A DNA stretch of 64,000 bases, taken from positions 1,116,001 to 1,180,000 of the forward strand of contig NZ_CP070969.1 in the NCBI RefSeq assembly GCF_017086365.1. Direction: 5' to 3'. Below are positions 32,595 through 42,018 of this stretch, in pieces. The DNA is from Paenibacillus tianjinensis. GTDB taxonomy: Bacteria > Bacillota > Bacilli > Paenibacillales > Paenibacillaceae. The notes under the pieces were generated by a model, which saw only the letters and a program-made list of their open reading frames with translations, was not told the DNA's origin and did no database searches. Made by a program: the position numbers and the translations under genes. The first letter of the stretch is position 1. Each line of letters begins with the position of its first letter.

Positions 32595-33852
32595 AGAGCT
32601 GTTCAGGAAGCTGAGGCGTGACATCCGCGCAGGGCTCGATGTTACATCGGCTGTAGGGAACCATGAGCTCAGCGCTTATATAGAACGAACCATTCTGGAA
32701 ATGCAGAGCCTACGGTATTTAACCGCCCAGGAGAAGCATGAGCTGGTGAAGAAGCTGTTCGATTCCTTCCGGGGGCTCGATGTGCTGCAACCGCTGGTTG
32801 ATAATCCGTCGATCACTGAGATTATGATCAACAGCCATGATGAGATTTTTGTGGAGGAGGAGGGTCAGATCCGGCGTCTGTCGCTAGCCTTCGAGTCTAG
32901 AAGCAGACTGGAGGATATTATCCAGTCGGTGGTATCCGGAGTGAACCGGGTAGTCAATGATTCCTCGCCGATTGTGGATGCACGGCTGCGGGATGGCTCA
33001 CGCGTCAATGTTGTGCTGCCGCCGGTAGCGCTGAAGGGGCCGGCCATGACCATACGCAAATTTCCCGAATCGCCGATGACAATGGGCGAACTGGTGCGGC
33101 GCGGTGCACTAAGCGGAGAGGCAGCGGAGTTTCTGCAAATTCTGGTTGCTGCCGGATACAACATTTTTATCAGCGGCGGCACCGGCTCCGGCAAGACTAC
33201 ATTCTTAAATGCCTTGTCCCAGTTCATTCCGTCGCAGGAACGGGTGATTACGATTGAGGACTCAGCCGAGCTGCAAATTGTCACCGTACCTAACCTCGTC
33301 TCCCTGGAGACACGAAATGCCAACACAGAGGGGCGCGGGGAGATCACCATCCGTGACCTGATCCGCTCATCACTGCGGATGCGGCCGAACCGTATCGTGG
33401 TCGGCGAGGTCCGGGGAGCCGAATGCCTGGATATGCTGCAGGCGATGAACACGGGCCATGCAGGTTCACTTTCGACCGGGCACTCGAACAGTGCGCGGGA
33501 TATGGTCAGCCGCCTGGAGACGATGGTGCTCAGCGCAGCCGATCTTCCGGTAGCCGTAGTCCGGCAGCAGATCGGCTCGGCGATTGACATCTTCGTGCAT
33601 CTCTCCCGGCTGCGGGACCGTTCACGAAGAGTGCTGGAAATTAGCGAGGTCATTGGTATTCAGGATGGGGAGGTGGTGCTGAACCCCTTGTATGAGTTCC
33701 GGGAGACCGGGGAATGTGACGGAAGGGTAGACGGCGCTATTGTTGCCTGCGGGAATCCTTTGCAGCATACGGGCAAGCTGAGGATGGCCGGAGTGAGTAA
33801 CTATCCTCTGGCGCAATTTGAGACTGGGATTTCGAAGGGGGTGCTGAAATGA
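32587..33852 (+). CDS. CpaF/TadA-type pilus secretion ATPase (cluster 1)
   Basis: This 421-residue enzyme is a canonical CpaF: Walker A GGTGSGKTT (about 197-205), acidic VITIEDSAELQI, Walker B-like MRPNRIVVGEVRGAE, and the STGHSNSARDMVSRLETMVL stretch. It powers polymerisation and export of Flp pilins. The N-terminal segment with NPSITEIMINSHDEIFVEE is the usual CpaF N-domain. It overlaps both neighbours, indicating translational coupling. Confidence 0.95.
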   Translation: MNEELFRKLRRDIRAGLDVTSAVGNHELSAYIERTILEMQSLRYLTAQEKHELVKKLFDSFRGLDVLQPLVDNPSITEIMINSHDEIFVEEEGQIRRLSLAFESRSRLEDIIQSVVSGVNRVVNDSSPIVDARLRDGSRVNVVLPPVALKGPAMTIRKFPESPMTMGELVRRGALSGEAAEFLQILVAAGYNIFISGGTGSGKTTFLNALSQFIPSQERVITIEDSAELQIVTVPNLVSLETRNANTEGRGEITIRDLIRSSLRMRPNRIVVGEVRGAECLDMLQAMNTGHAGSLSTGHSNSARDMVSRLETMVLSAADLPVAVVRQQIGSAIDIFVHLSRLRDRSRRVLEISEVIGIQDGEVVLNPLYEFRETGECDGRVDGAIVACGNPLQHTGKLRMAGVSNYPLAQFETGISKGVLK

Positions 33853-34697
33853 AGCAATCGAACAGGATGCCAGTCCGCGTACCGGTGCAACGAGGAAGAT
33901 TTGGGGGTGTAGGCGAGAAAGGAGTGAATGAAAAGGAAATGCGAAGGAGGCCTCAACTGCCTGACTATAGGGTGTACATATTGTCCCCCGGTATAAAAAT
34001 GCTGGCGGTGCTGGCAGGCGGGCTGCTGCTTTTTGGCCTCGGCTATCTGTTCTATCACCAGGTGCTGCTCTCCTTGCTGCTGGTTCCGGGAGGAGCCTAT
34101 GCGCCGCGGATCCTGCGTGATTATCTCAGAAACCGGCGGCGCTCGGCGCTCAATCTGCAGTTTAAGCAGACCTTGTTTTCACTCTCTTCTTCGCTATCCG
34201 CAGGACGTTCGGTAGAGAATGCTTTTCGTGAAGCAGTTGCGGATCTGCAAATGCTCGACCCAGAGGGAAGCAGCGATATGCTCTCAGAGCTGACAATTAT
34301 CTGCGCCCGGATGGAATATAACCAGCCGGTGGAGGAGGCGCTGCATGACTTTAGCCTGCGGGCCGGGATGGAGGATGTTGAGCGGTTTGCCGATGTGTTC
34401 TCCGTCTGTAAGCGCACTGGCGGGGATCTGGTCGAAGTAGTACGCCGCACGTCCACGATTATTGGAGAGAAGCTTGATATCCAGCAGGATATTGCCGTCA
34501 GTATTGCCCAGAAGAAATTCGAGGCCAAAGCGCTGCTGGCCGCTCCGTTAATGATTGTTTTATTTATGAGCCTGACCGCAGGAGACTATATGGAGCCGAT
34601 GTATACCGGTGCAGGAATGGCTATTTCTACGTTGGCGCTGGCCGGTTTATTTCTCTGTTATCTCTGGACTTCCAAGATCATGAATATTCCGCTGTAA
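33849..34697 (+). CDS. TadB-like type II secretion F-family membrane protein (cluster 1)
   Basis: The 282-residue product has two N-terminal membrane helices (near 45-75), a cytoplasmic GspF-like helical domain with TLFSLSSSLSAGRSVENAFR and RTGGDLVEVVRRTSTIIGEK, and two C-terminal helices (MIVLFMSLTAGDYM and beyond). TadB and TadC form the inner-membrane platform. The start overlaps the cpaF stop (ATGA). A long charged N-terminal extension of about 40 residues is present. Confidence 0.9.
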   Translation: MKQSNRMPVRVPVQRGRFGGVGEKGVNEKEMRRRPQLPDYRVYILSPGIKMLAVLAGGLLLFGLGYLFYHQVLLSLLLVPGGAYAPRILRDYLRNRRRSALNLQFKQTLFSLSSSLSAGRSVENAFREAVADLQMLDPEGSSDMLSELTIICARMEYNQPVEEALHDFSLRAGMEDVERFADVFSVCKRTGGDLVEVVRRTSTIIGEKLDIQQDIAVSIAQKKFEAKALLAAPLMIVLFMSLTAGDYMEPMYTGAGMAISTLALAGLFLCYLWTSKIMNIPL

Positions 34698-34709
34698 GGG
34701 GGCGAGGTA

Positions 34710-35582
34710 ATGCGGTGGATATGCGGCGGGGCCGCGATAGCCTTGGGGCTGTGCTGGATGCTTCTGCGGCTGAAATGCGGCCGCCGGTATGCCGTGCTGA
34801 GCAGCCTGCCGATGGACGGACTGCGGCTGCGTGGAGTCGGAGAACCTTTTCTGCTGCTAATCGAGAGATGGCGAATCGGCAGTCATCTGCCTTCGGTCAC
34901 GTTCAGAATCCAGCGCTCGCTGCAGCAGAGCTATGGCATGCGCTACAGCGCGGAGCGTACACTGCTCTTTTTGGCTGAAATGTTCAGCTACAGCTGGCTG
35001 TTTATGCTTGGGGGCAGCCTGCTGACCGCCTTCAGCGGTGAACAAGCCGGAATCATAATCGGCGCGGTACTGGCGCTGATATTACCGGTTGCCCTGGTTA
35101 GTGATCTGCATAAGAAAGTACGGCTGCGTGAACAGAATATTATGCTGGAGCTGCCTGAGCTGCTGAACAGCATTGTACTGCTGGTTGGCGCCGGAGAGAC
35201 TGTGCAGCGGGCGATTATCCGCTGTGTTGAGAGCCGCAAGGGCGACTACAGTCATCCGCTTTATAAAGAATTATTTATTATGACTACAGAATGGGAAGGG
35301 GGCTATTCGTTCCAGCAGGCCTTCGAGAATTTCAGCAAACGCTGTGCGGTACAGGAGGTTTCGCTATTCACAACGACAGTGCTGCTGAATTACCGCAGAG
35401 GCGGTGCAGACTTCGTTCTCTCGCTGCGGGATCTTTCGCGGATGTTATGGGAGAAACGGAAGGCGGTCAGCCGGACGCGCGGGGAACAGGCTTCCTCGAA
35501 GCTGGTTTTCCCGATGGTGCTTATTTTTTTAATTGTAATTGTGCTGGTGGGAACACCGGCGATCATGATGCTGAAAATGTAG
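34710..35582 (+). CDS. TadC-like type II secretion F-family membrane protein (cluster 1)
   Basis: The 290-residue protein is the second platform subunit. It has an N-terminal helix, a membrane pair around 95-135 (FSYSWLFMLGGSLLTAFSGE), the F-domain ELPELLNSIVLLVGAGETVQ, and a C-terminal helix (VFPMVLIFLIVIVLVGTPAI). GGGGGCGAGG precedes the ATG. The Flp1-like gene starts 14 bp downstream. Confidence 0.9.
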   Translation: MRWICGGAAIALGLCWMLLRLKCGRRYAVLSSLPMDGLRLRGVGEPFLLLIERWRIGSHLPSVTFRIQRSLQQSYGMRYSAERTLLFLAEMFSYSWLFMLGGSLLTAFSGEQAGIIIGAVLALILPVALVSDLHKKVRLREQNIMLELPELLNSIVLLVGAGETVQRAIIRCVESRKGDYSHPLYKELFIMTTEWEGGYSFQQAFENFSKRCAVQEVSLFTTTVLLNYRRGGADFVLSLRDLSRMLWEKRKAVSRTRGEQASSKLVFPMVLIFLIVIVLVGTPAIMMLKM

Positions 35583-35595
35583 GAGGATGAGGAGA

Positions 35596-35784
35596 ATGAT
35601 GACGATGTTAGCGGAAGCTGCAAAAGGCTTGTGGAAGGATGAAGAGGGGCTGGGCACGCTGGAGATGATTATGATCATTGCGGTCTTGATTGCGGTGGTT
35701 CTGGTGTTCCGCACAGAAATTGTGAAGGTGGTCAAGGATTTGATCAGTACAGCCGGAAGTAAGAGCCAGGAAGTTTTTGATTGA
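35596..35784 (+). CDS. Flp1-like pilin (cluster 1)
   Basis: The 62-residue protein has the prepilin layout: a short leader, processing site EEG|LGTLE with Glu at +5, and one hydrophobic helix (MIMIIAVLIAVVLVF), then a short polar tail. It is the probable structural pilin of this Tad system, of the Flp1-like group seen in Firmicutes. ATG at 35596 is used because AGGAGG (35581-35586) is nine bases upstream; ATG at 35587 is too close. Confidence 0.88.
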   Translation: MMTMLAEAAKGLWKDEEGLGTLEMIMIIAVLIAVVLVFRTEIVKVVKDLISTAGSKSQEVFD

Positions 35785-36446
35785 TGAACCTGAAGAATGA
35801 TGAAGGCAGCTTCACCATTGAAGCGTCAATGTTGCTGCCCATTATCATGGGGATTACAATGCTGCTGTTGTTTTTTTGCCTGTATACCTACCAAAGATCT
35901 ATGCTCTTGCAGATAGCCTCTGCTACGGCAGAGCGTGCGGCTTTCAATTGGGATAACAGTCATAAAGGCGCGGAAGGGGCATTTGCCACTGGTGATTATG
36001 ATTCGCTGTACTGGCGCATTGGAGAGGAAGGATTGCTTACCTCACTATTTGGTGCAGGAGCCGGAAATGGCGGAGTGAAGCTGGCTCTGCCTGCAGCGTC
36101 AGGTTCAGGGACATTGCCGGTTGTCAAACTTCAGCAATCTGCCGGGAAGGTTCCGGCTAATATGACAGGTGAGCTGGCTTACACCTACAGTCTGACTAGC
36201 CGCAAAGTAAGTGCGGAGCTTAAGCGAGTGCTTCATTTACCGGTGCTGGATGAAATCCTCGAGGATAACGCTGAACCGGAAGTGCGGGCACAATCGGTTG
36301 TTGCAGATCCAGTGGAGTTTATCCGCACCGTAGACCTGATGCGTTATTATGGAGCGAAGTTCAAGGGGGATGGACAGGACAGCGGTTCCGGGACAAGCAT
36401 GGAGAAGAAGGACGCTGGCAAGATGCTGACTAAGCTGAAAAAATAG
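35784..36446 (+). CDS. TadE-like pseudopilin (cluster 1)
   Basis: Residues DEG|SFTIEASMLLPIIMG carry a prepilin peptidase site with Glu at +5 and a hydrophobic helix, the TadE mark. The rest of the 220-residue protein is extracytoplasmic and unusually long for TadE. TadE-like minor pilins are thought to prime or tip the pilus. Its ATG overlaps the Flp1 stop codon. Confidence 0.85.
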   Translation: MNLKNDEGSFTIEASMLLPIIMGITMLLLFFCLYTYQRSMLLQIASATAERAAFNWDNSHKGAEGAFATGDYDSLYWRIGEEGLLTSLFGAGAGNGGVKLALPAASGSGTLPVVKLQQSAGKVPANMTGELAYTYSLTSRKVSAELKRVLHLPVLDEILEDNAEPEVRAQSVVADPVEFIRTVDLMRYYGAKFKGDGQDSGSGTSMEKKDAGKMLTKLKK

Positions 36447-36461
36447 ACAGCTGGATGAAGA

Positions 36462-38786
36462 ATGGATTTCCAAACTAGTGGAACGATGTCTCAGAACAAT
36501 ACGCCAGGGGAGGCAGATCGGTTGAGGATTGTAAATGCTTTAACTTCCGGTCAGCGAAAAGGGCAGAAATCCAGGCGGAACAACCGGACGGAAGGCTCAG
36601 TCTCGATTTTTCTGATCATGGTGCTGGCATTTGTTTTTCTGTTTACCGCTGTATTGATCGATTATGCAAGGATTTCCGCGGCAAATGTGCAGCAGGAACG
36701 TCTGGCAAGGGCTGCGGTCCGCTCGGTGATGTCCTCTTATGATAACAGCCTGCGGGAGAACTACGGTTTGTTTGCCTTTGGGGGCGATGACGGAGATCAG
36801 CTGCTGTCCGGTGTGCTGAATGATAATTTATATGAGAGCGGACGGGGAGATGCCTTTAATCTGCTGCCTGTTAAGCTGGATAATTCCTCCTTAATCTGGA
36901 GCCGTTCCATTGGGAGCTATGATATCTTCCGCAGGCAGATTGCCGAGGAGATGAAATATAAGGCACCGATTGACTTCACACTGGAGCTGGCCGGAAAGTT
37001 TAAGCCGCTGTCGGCGGCCATGGGGGAAGCTTCACGTTCAACGAAGGTGCTCGGTAAGCTGCAGCCTTTATATGATGCGCGCGAAGCAGCACTGGATCTC
37101 ATGATGAAGCGGCGGCGGCAGGCAGCGGAGAGCGGGAGAGTACTGCAGCAGATGATTATGAATCCTGCTAAGGATGATATTAGTACTCTTTCTCTTGGGA
37201 ATATTGCATCTGCCGCTGACATTGTGGCCATGTACGGAGATTATGTCGGAAAATACTACGCGGACCTATTCCGTGACCGGGAAACGCAGTCTGAAAAGTA
37301 TCAGCAGGCTCTAGCCCGCTACATAGAGCAAGCTGCTGCTCTGATTTCCGGTCTCCCTGGTACTTTGTCCGCTTACAAGCTGCAGCATAACTCTATGATG
37401 GCTGAGGCGAAAGAGGCGCTTAAGCAGGCCGGGGAACTAAATGAGCAGATGAGAAGTGTGCTGGAGCAATCCAGAACCAGCGGGGCGGAGAGCGGTGAAG
37501 CTTCGGCAAGCGGCTGGGATATTCCAGGCAGCAGCAACACTGAACTGAGCGCAGACCCGCTGGCGAAGCTGCGTGAGCAGGAAGACGCGCTTATTCTTAC
37601 ACCTGCCGAAATCAGCGGGATGGAGCAAGATTTGATTGCACAAGAATTGGCTTCAGAGGCGGTAGAACCGCCAGTTTCTGCCCTGCCGGCCGTGCTGTCA
37701 GGTGTCTCCGGGCTGTACGCTGATTTTGCCCAAATGAGCACCGCCGTAATAGAGGCTTCACGTGCCAGCAGCAATTATCTGAAGAATTACGGAGATGACG
37801 GGGCCGTTATTACAGCTGAAGCTGCCCGGATCGAAATGCACCGGACCTCGGATAGTGAGCGTAAGCAGCTGGAACGGCAGGCCAAAACCAAGCTAGGGGA
37901 TGCCATGAAGCTGCTGGAGCAGATACGCAGTCTAGGTGACAGTGCGGGGGCAGCGATGGAGCGTTACAGCACACTCAGGCAATATTATGAAGATAATATT
38001 AAACTGAATCAGGCGCAGGATCATGGGACAACTGGGGATGCAGGGAACGGTACGGATATTTATTCTTCAGGCGGCTCAGCAATGGAGAAGGTGGATGGTC
38101 TATATGCTTCCATAGGCAGCATTATGGAGGGGGCGCGGGATAGGTTGTTCCAAACAGAATACTCAGCGCTGTATTTTCCGCATTTTGATCTTTCTTTGCT
38201 GACACCGGCAGTCTCTGGCCCTGCGGGTGATACAGCTTCTGTGCTGGCAGATCAGTTAGATCCGCATGCCCAGGAGCTGGAGTACATTTTATACGGCTTT
38301 CATAATCCTGCGGGAAATGTGGCGGCAGCCTTTGGAGAGATTTTTGCACTCAGGCTGGCTATCCGGACGATGGAGGGTTTTATCGAAAGTGCCCGGCTCA
38401 GCAATCCACTGGCCATTCTGGCTGCGGCACTGCTGTACGGTGTGGAGCAAGCGGTTCAAGATATGCTGCTCCTATGCAAGACAGGAGAGGTTCCGTTGTC
38501 CAAATATTTGCCTGCAAAGCTGAAATACCGCGATTACTTGCGCTTGTTTATGCTGCTGCACGGGACGGGGGATGTACAGCTGTCGCGGATGCTGGCCCTG
38601 ATCAGGCTTGATACAGGAATCAATCCGGCGGAAAGGTTCACCTACGCTTCAGCAGGAATCCGTATGGGCCTGCGGCTGTGGTTTTTGCCAGGGGTGGTGA
38701 AGCTGCTGGATTATAGCTCGGCTCTGCCAGGTGAGGTGGAAGGTAAGGTGTACTACAGGGCTGTACAGGCTGATTATTCTTATTAG
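36462..38786 (+). CDS. Large TadG-like membrane-anchored protein (DUF5702 type)
   Basis: The 774-residue product has one membrane segment near 49-68 (SIFLIMVLAFVFLFTAVLID) preceded by a basic stretch, then a large outside portion. After the helix YARISAANVQQERLARAAVR and SYDNSLRENYGLFAFGG resemble DUF5702/TadG-like proteins of Firmicute tad loci. The middle (about 200-560) is helical with many Glu/Gln/Ala and coiled-coil-like parts. It has TEGSVSIF but Phe at +5, so cleavage by prepilin peptidase is unlikely. Perhaps a pilus base or anchor protein. Confidence 0.8.
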   Translation: MDFQTSGTMSQNNTPGEADRLRIVNALTSGQRKGQKSRRNNRTEGSVSIFLIMVLAFVFLFTAVLIDYARISAANVQQERLARAAVRSVMSSYDNSLRENYGLFAFGGDDGDQLLSGVLNDNLYESGRGDAFNLLPVKLDNSSLIWSRSIGSYDIFRRQIAEEMKYKAPIDFTLELAGKFKPLSAAMGEASRSTKVLGKLQPLYDAREAALDLMMKRRRQAAESGRVLQQMIMNPAKDDISTLSLGNIASAADIVAMYGDYVGKYYADLFRDRETQSEKYQQALARYIEQAAALISGLPGTLSAYKLQHNSMMAEAKEALKQAGELNEQMRSVLEQSRTSGAESGEASASGWDIPGSSNTELSADPLAKLREQEDALILTPAEISGMEQDLIAQELASEAVEPPVSALPAVLSGVSGLYADFAQMSTAVIEASRASSNYLKNYGDDGAVITAEAARIEMHRTSDSERKQLERQAKTKLGDAMKLLEQIRSLGDSAGAAMERYSTLRQYYEDNIKLNQAQDHGTTGDAGNGTDIYSSGGSAMEKVDGLYASIGSIMEGARDRLFQTEYSALYFPHFDLSLLTPAVSGPAGDTASVLADQLDPHAQELEYILYGFHNPAGNVAAAFGEIFALRLAIRTMEGFIESARLSNPLAILAAALLYGVEQAVQDMLLLCKTGEVPLSKYLPAKLKYRDYLRLFMLLHGTGDVQLSRMLALIRLDTGINPAERFTYASAGIRMGLRLWFLPGVVKLLDYSSALPGEVEGKVYYRAVQADYSY

Positions 38787-38801
38787 CAGGAGGTTAGCAG
38801 A

Positions 38802-39779
38802 ATGAAGTGCTGGTACCAGAGACGATGCAAGCACCAGGATGAAGGCAGTATGGTTGTTGAAGCGGCTATGGTACTCCCTATGTTTCTCCTATTTGTCTTA
38901 TTCCTGATCTTTATTGTTCAGATGACGTTGTATTCGACGGCTTTACAGAGTACCGCCTCCGACACGGTCAAGATGGTCTCGACCCATATTTATCCTGCGG
39001 CTTTGGCTGCTCAGAAGTGGGGAGAGCAGGATAGCGGTACAGCTGATCCAGCACGTGCCGGTCCAATATTGTCTTCCGGCAATTGGAGTATTCCCCGGCT
39101 ATCAATTACGGAATGGAGCGACAGCTATGCAGCTGATCTGCCGGCACCGGTTGATGAGTGGGTCAGATCTGCCGTGCAGCGCGCAGAGGGTCCGTTGCAG
39201 GAGCTTCAGGCTGAGGCGTCGCAGTCTGTGCTTGACCATGCACTTAAGCCTCTTATCAAGCCGTATATGGCTACAGATTGGCTGGAATATGACCGGCTTC
39301 ATGTCTCCAATGTCACCGTTCCGGAGCTGAAGAACGGCACACGCCCCTACTTCGGACTTGTCATCAGCTACGAGCTGCCGATGAAGGTACCTTTTTTGAA
39401 CCGGGGTATCGTTCTGGAAGCCAGCGCGGTAGAACGGCTCTGGGTAGGTAATACCGATGCTGCAGGGCAGAGCGGGAATGCCGGAGAGGGTGGGGAGCAT
39501 GGCTCCATCGTAATACTGAACAAGCCAAATCCCGGCGTTGCTAATCATCAAGGCAGGATAAGGGTCAAGGTTCCGCCGGGAGCATCGGCTAACCTGTCAA
39601 TTTACTATAAGAGCGGCCAGAGTACGGCGAAATATTTGGGCTGGAAGCAGGCAGACGAAGCCGGATATATCGAATGGGAGTGGAAAATCGGGGTAAATAC
39701 GACGCCGGGTTCCTGGCCCTTTGTAATCACTTTGGACGACGGAACCAGCCTGGAAGCAACTTTTACAGTAGTGAAATGA
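38802..39779 (+). CDS. TadE-like protein with extended C-terminal domain (cluster 1)
   Basis: The N-terminus has a prepilin-type site, DEG|SMVVEAAMVLPMF, with Glu at +5 and a long hydrophobic helix to about residue 46. The 325-residue length is well above usual TadE. The last 90 residues form a beta-rich unit (IVILNKPNPGVANHQGRIRV to WPFVITLDDGTSLEATFTVV) that looks Ig-like and could be the exposed, adhesive part. AGCAGGAGG precedes the ATG. Confidence 0.83.
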   Translation: MKCWYQRRCKHQDEGSMVVEAAMVLPMFLLFVLFLIFIVQMTLYSTALQSTASDTVKMVSTHIYPAALAAQKWGEQDSGTADPARAGPILSSGNWSIPRLSITEWSDSYAADLPAPVDEWVRSAVQRAEGPLQELQAEASQSVLDHALKPLIKPYMATDWLEYDRLHVSNVTVPELKNGTRPYFGLVISYELPMKVPFLNRGIVLEASAVERLWVGNTDAAGQSGNAGEGGEHGSIVILNKPNPGVANHQGRIRVKVPPGASANLSIYYKSGQSTAKYLGWKQADEAGYIEWEWKIGVNTTPGSWPFVITLDDGTSLEATFTVVK

Positions 39780-39804
39780 TACAGCGGAAGTAGGCGAATT
39801 GCAG

Positions 39805-40317
39805 ATGGCGGAATGGGCTTTTTGGGGCTGCCTGATCTTTCTGGGGGCGGCATACATCACGGATTTGCGGAGGATGCGGATACCGAACTGGATCTCCGTG
39901 CTTGCTTTGGTGACGGGACTATGTTCAAGGGGATTCATTTACGGGTGGCATGGATTGCTGTTCGCACTTTGTGGTGCATCCGCGGGGTTTGCCGTCCTGC
40001 TGCTTATGTATTTTATGGGAGCGGTGGGTGCCGGGGATGTGAAGCTTTTTGCCGGGATTGGGGCCTGGCTGGGGGTATGGTTCTCACTGCAGGTAATTAT
40101 GTATTCCGTTTTGTTCGGTGCAGTGATCGGTTGGATTATTGTGCTAGCCCGAAGAGAGACAGGCAGGCGGATGCGCAACGTTATCAGCAGGACTGCCGGA
40201 TTTCTGCTGCTGCGTAATCCCGCTTTATTAAGAAGCGGAAAGGACAGCGAGATGCTAAGGTTTCCTTTTATGCTGGCAGTTCTCCCGGGATTTTTATGCG
40301 CTTATGTCTATCTTTAG
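39805..40317 (+). CDS. Prepilin peptidase TadV/CpaA (A24 family)
   Basis: The 170-residue membrane protease has both catalytic Asp motifs: ITDLRRMRIPNW near the start and GAVGAGDVKLFAGIGAW in the middle, with about five helices. The A24A methylase half is absent, as in CpaA/TadV. It should cut the G|xxxxE sites of the Flp1-like and TadE-like proteins in this operon. ATG at 39805 or TTG at 39799 are both possible starts. It is the only prepilin peptidase in the window. Confidence 0.92.
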   Translation: MAEWAFWGCLIFLGAAYITDLRRMRIPNWISVLALVTGLCSRGFIYGWHGLLFALCGASAGFAVLLLMYFMGAVGAGDVKLFAGIGAWLGVWFSLQVIMYSVLFGAVIGWIIVLARRETGRRMRNVISRTAGFLLLRNPALLRSGKDSEMLRFPFMLAVLPGFLCAYVYL

Positions 40318-40332
40318 ATAAGGAGGTGAAGC

Positions 40333-41991
40333 TTGTTGTTCGGATTAAACCGTGATTTTGTACAACAGGATGGTTTATCGATGCAGTTGGGGAGCCCTGA
40401 CGGATTGTCCGCCGCAGAGCTTAACATGGTTCAGGCCAGGATGCTGATGAATACGGCTATTCCTCATCATCTGCGTCTGCTGTTGAGGGAGGTTGATCTG
40501 CAGGTTACCCTTGAATATGCTGTCTCCCGCCGCAAAATGCTCAGTCATCTGCTGAAAAGTGAAAAACTGGGCATGGCCGATTTCTTCGGACTTCTGCTGC
40601 AGATTACCCGGGGAATCGAAGAAGGCAGGCTGTATATGCTTCGGGCGGAACAGTACGCACTGCATGAGGACTATATTTTTGTAGAGGGGTCTCTAAGCAG
40701 CGGCAAGGTATACCTAACTTACATACCATTGCAGTCTGAGAGGCTGCAGACACCACCTGGAGAGGGCATGAAGTCTCTGATCATGGTGCTTATGGCATCG
40801 GTAACAGAGCTTTCCGGAAGCGGGGTCCAAAGACTGTTGCAGTACTGCGGCAGTGAGGATTTCACCATGACGGGGCTTAAAACGCTGCTGGCAGAGCTGC
40901 TGGCTGACGGAATTCCTGTGATTAGACCTTCTGACAATACAGATTCTGCCCCAGCGGGCTTTCTATCAAGCGGGGCAAAAGCTTCGGCTGCAGAGACAAT
41001 GATCAAGCAGAAACCACAGGTGATTGCAGCGGTGGAACCAGTTGTGCCGCGGAGATGGTCATTCACTCAGCCGCAGGTGGAAGCAGCCAGTGCTGAGCAG
41101 ATTGAAGCGTCATGGAGCAATTCTTTGCCTAAACTCCGAATAAAGGAAGAATCGGACTCGCTTGGTCCTGTAGATGCCGTGAATGACGGGAACTCCCCGT
41201 CTTCCTATAGAACTTATGCTGCCTTAGGCGCTGTTTTGGCAGATGCCTTGTTGTGGAAGTTTCTGTATCTGGATAATCCGGTCATGATCTGGTTGATAGT
41301 TTGCTTTGCAGCGACCTTAATACTTGGAATCCTGTGCTGGCTGGTATGGAGTGAAAGAATGATGTTTGGGCGGAATAGTGGGGAGGTTGACTACGGGGAA
41401 GAGCCTGAGGCTGAAGAGGGATGGGTGGACAAGCATAGGCAGAGTCGCAAGCCGAAGGAGCTAGAGTGGGATTTTGGCAGAAATCCGCTAGCGCCTGTTC
41501 ATCCCCTGGCTCCAATCAGGACTGAACGGGAGCCGGCTGTACCGGATTATCCGGATATTGAGGATATGCGGCACAGGACGACAGTGGCGGGCAGGCATCA
41601 ACCTGCCCCAGAAGCGGCAACAGCGCTGCTGACGCGCAGTGAGGCTCCGGGTACAGAGCGAGAGAAGGCAGAGCAGGCACGTGCAGCTCCTTATCTTGAA
41701 CGAATCCAGACAGATGAAGGCGATATTCGTGAGAAGATTGAACTGAACCGTGCCAGCTTTATCATCGGCCGCTCCCCGGAGGTTGCCCAGTATGTAGAGA
41801 AGTCCGAGGGAGCCTCAAGGGTGCATGCCGAAATATCAAGAGGGCCGGCAGGGTATATCCTGAAGGATCTGGATTCCAGAAACGGAACGCTGTATCAGGG
41901 AGCTCCGATGATCCCCTACAAAGAATATCCGCTGACTGAAGGGAGTGTGTTTACAATCGTAAAAGGCTGCTACACCTTCCGTTCAGCCTGA
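40333..41991 (+). CDS. FHA-domain membrane protein with DUF6382-like N-terminus (cluster 1)
   Basis: The 552-residue protein begins with a DUF6382-like region (FGLNRDFVQQDG to about 190), then a polar linker, a membrane segment (AALGAVLADALLWKF and the following helix, about 300-340), and a C-terminal FHA domain: FIIGRSPEVAQYV, ASRVHAEISR, LDSRNGTLYQG. FHA domains bind phospho-threonine peptides. In this operon it may link Tad activity to Ser/Thr kinase signalling; that is inference. TTG at 40333 follows AGGAGGTGA. Confidence 0.83.
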   Translation: MLFGLNRDFVQQDGLSMQLGSPDGLSAAELNMVQARMLMNTAIPHHLRLLLREVDLQVTLEYAVSRRKMLSHLLKSEKLGMADFFGLLLQITRGIEEGRLYMLRAEQYALHEDYIFVEGSLSSGKVYLTYIPLQSERLQTPPGEGMKSLIMVLMASVTELSGSGVQRLLQYCGSEDFTMTGLKTLLAELLADGIPVIRPSDNTDSAPAGFLSSGAKASAAETMIKQKPQVIAAVEPVVPRRWSFTQPQVEAASAEQIEASWSNSLPKLRIKEESDSLGPVDAVNDGNSPSSYRTYAALGAVLADALLWKFLYLDNPVMIWLIVCFAATLILGILCWLVWSERMMFGRNSGEVDYGEEPEAEEGWVDKHRQSRKPKELEWDFGRNPLAPVHPLAPIRTEREPAVPDYPDIEDMRHRTTVAGRHQPAPEAATALLTRSEAPGTEREKAEQARAAPYLERIQTDEGDIREKIELNRASFIIGRSPEVAQYVEKSEGASRVHAEISRGPAGYILKDLDSRNGTLYQGAPMIPYKEYPLTEGSVFTIVKGCYTFRSA

Positions 41992-42018
41992 GAACAGCCT
42001 GGGGAGAACGGGCAAGCC

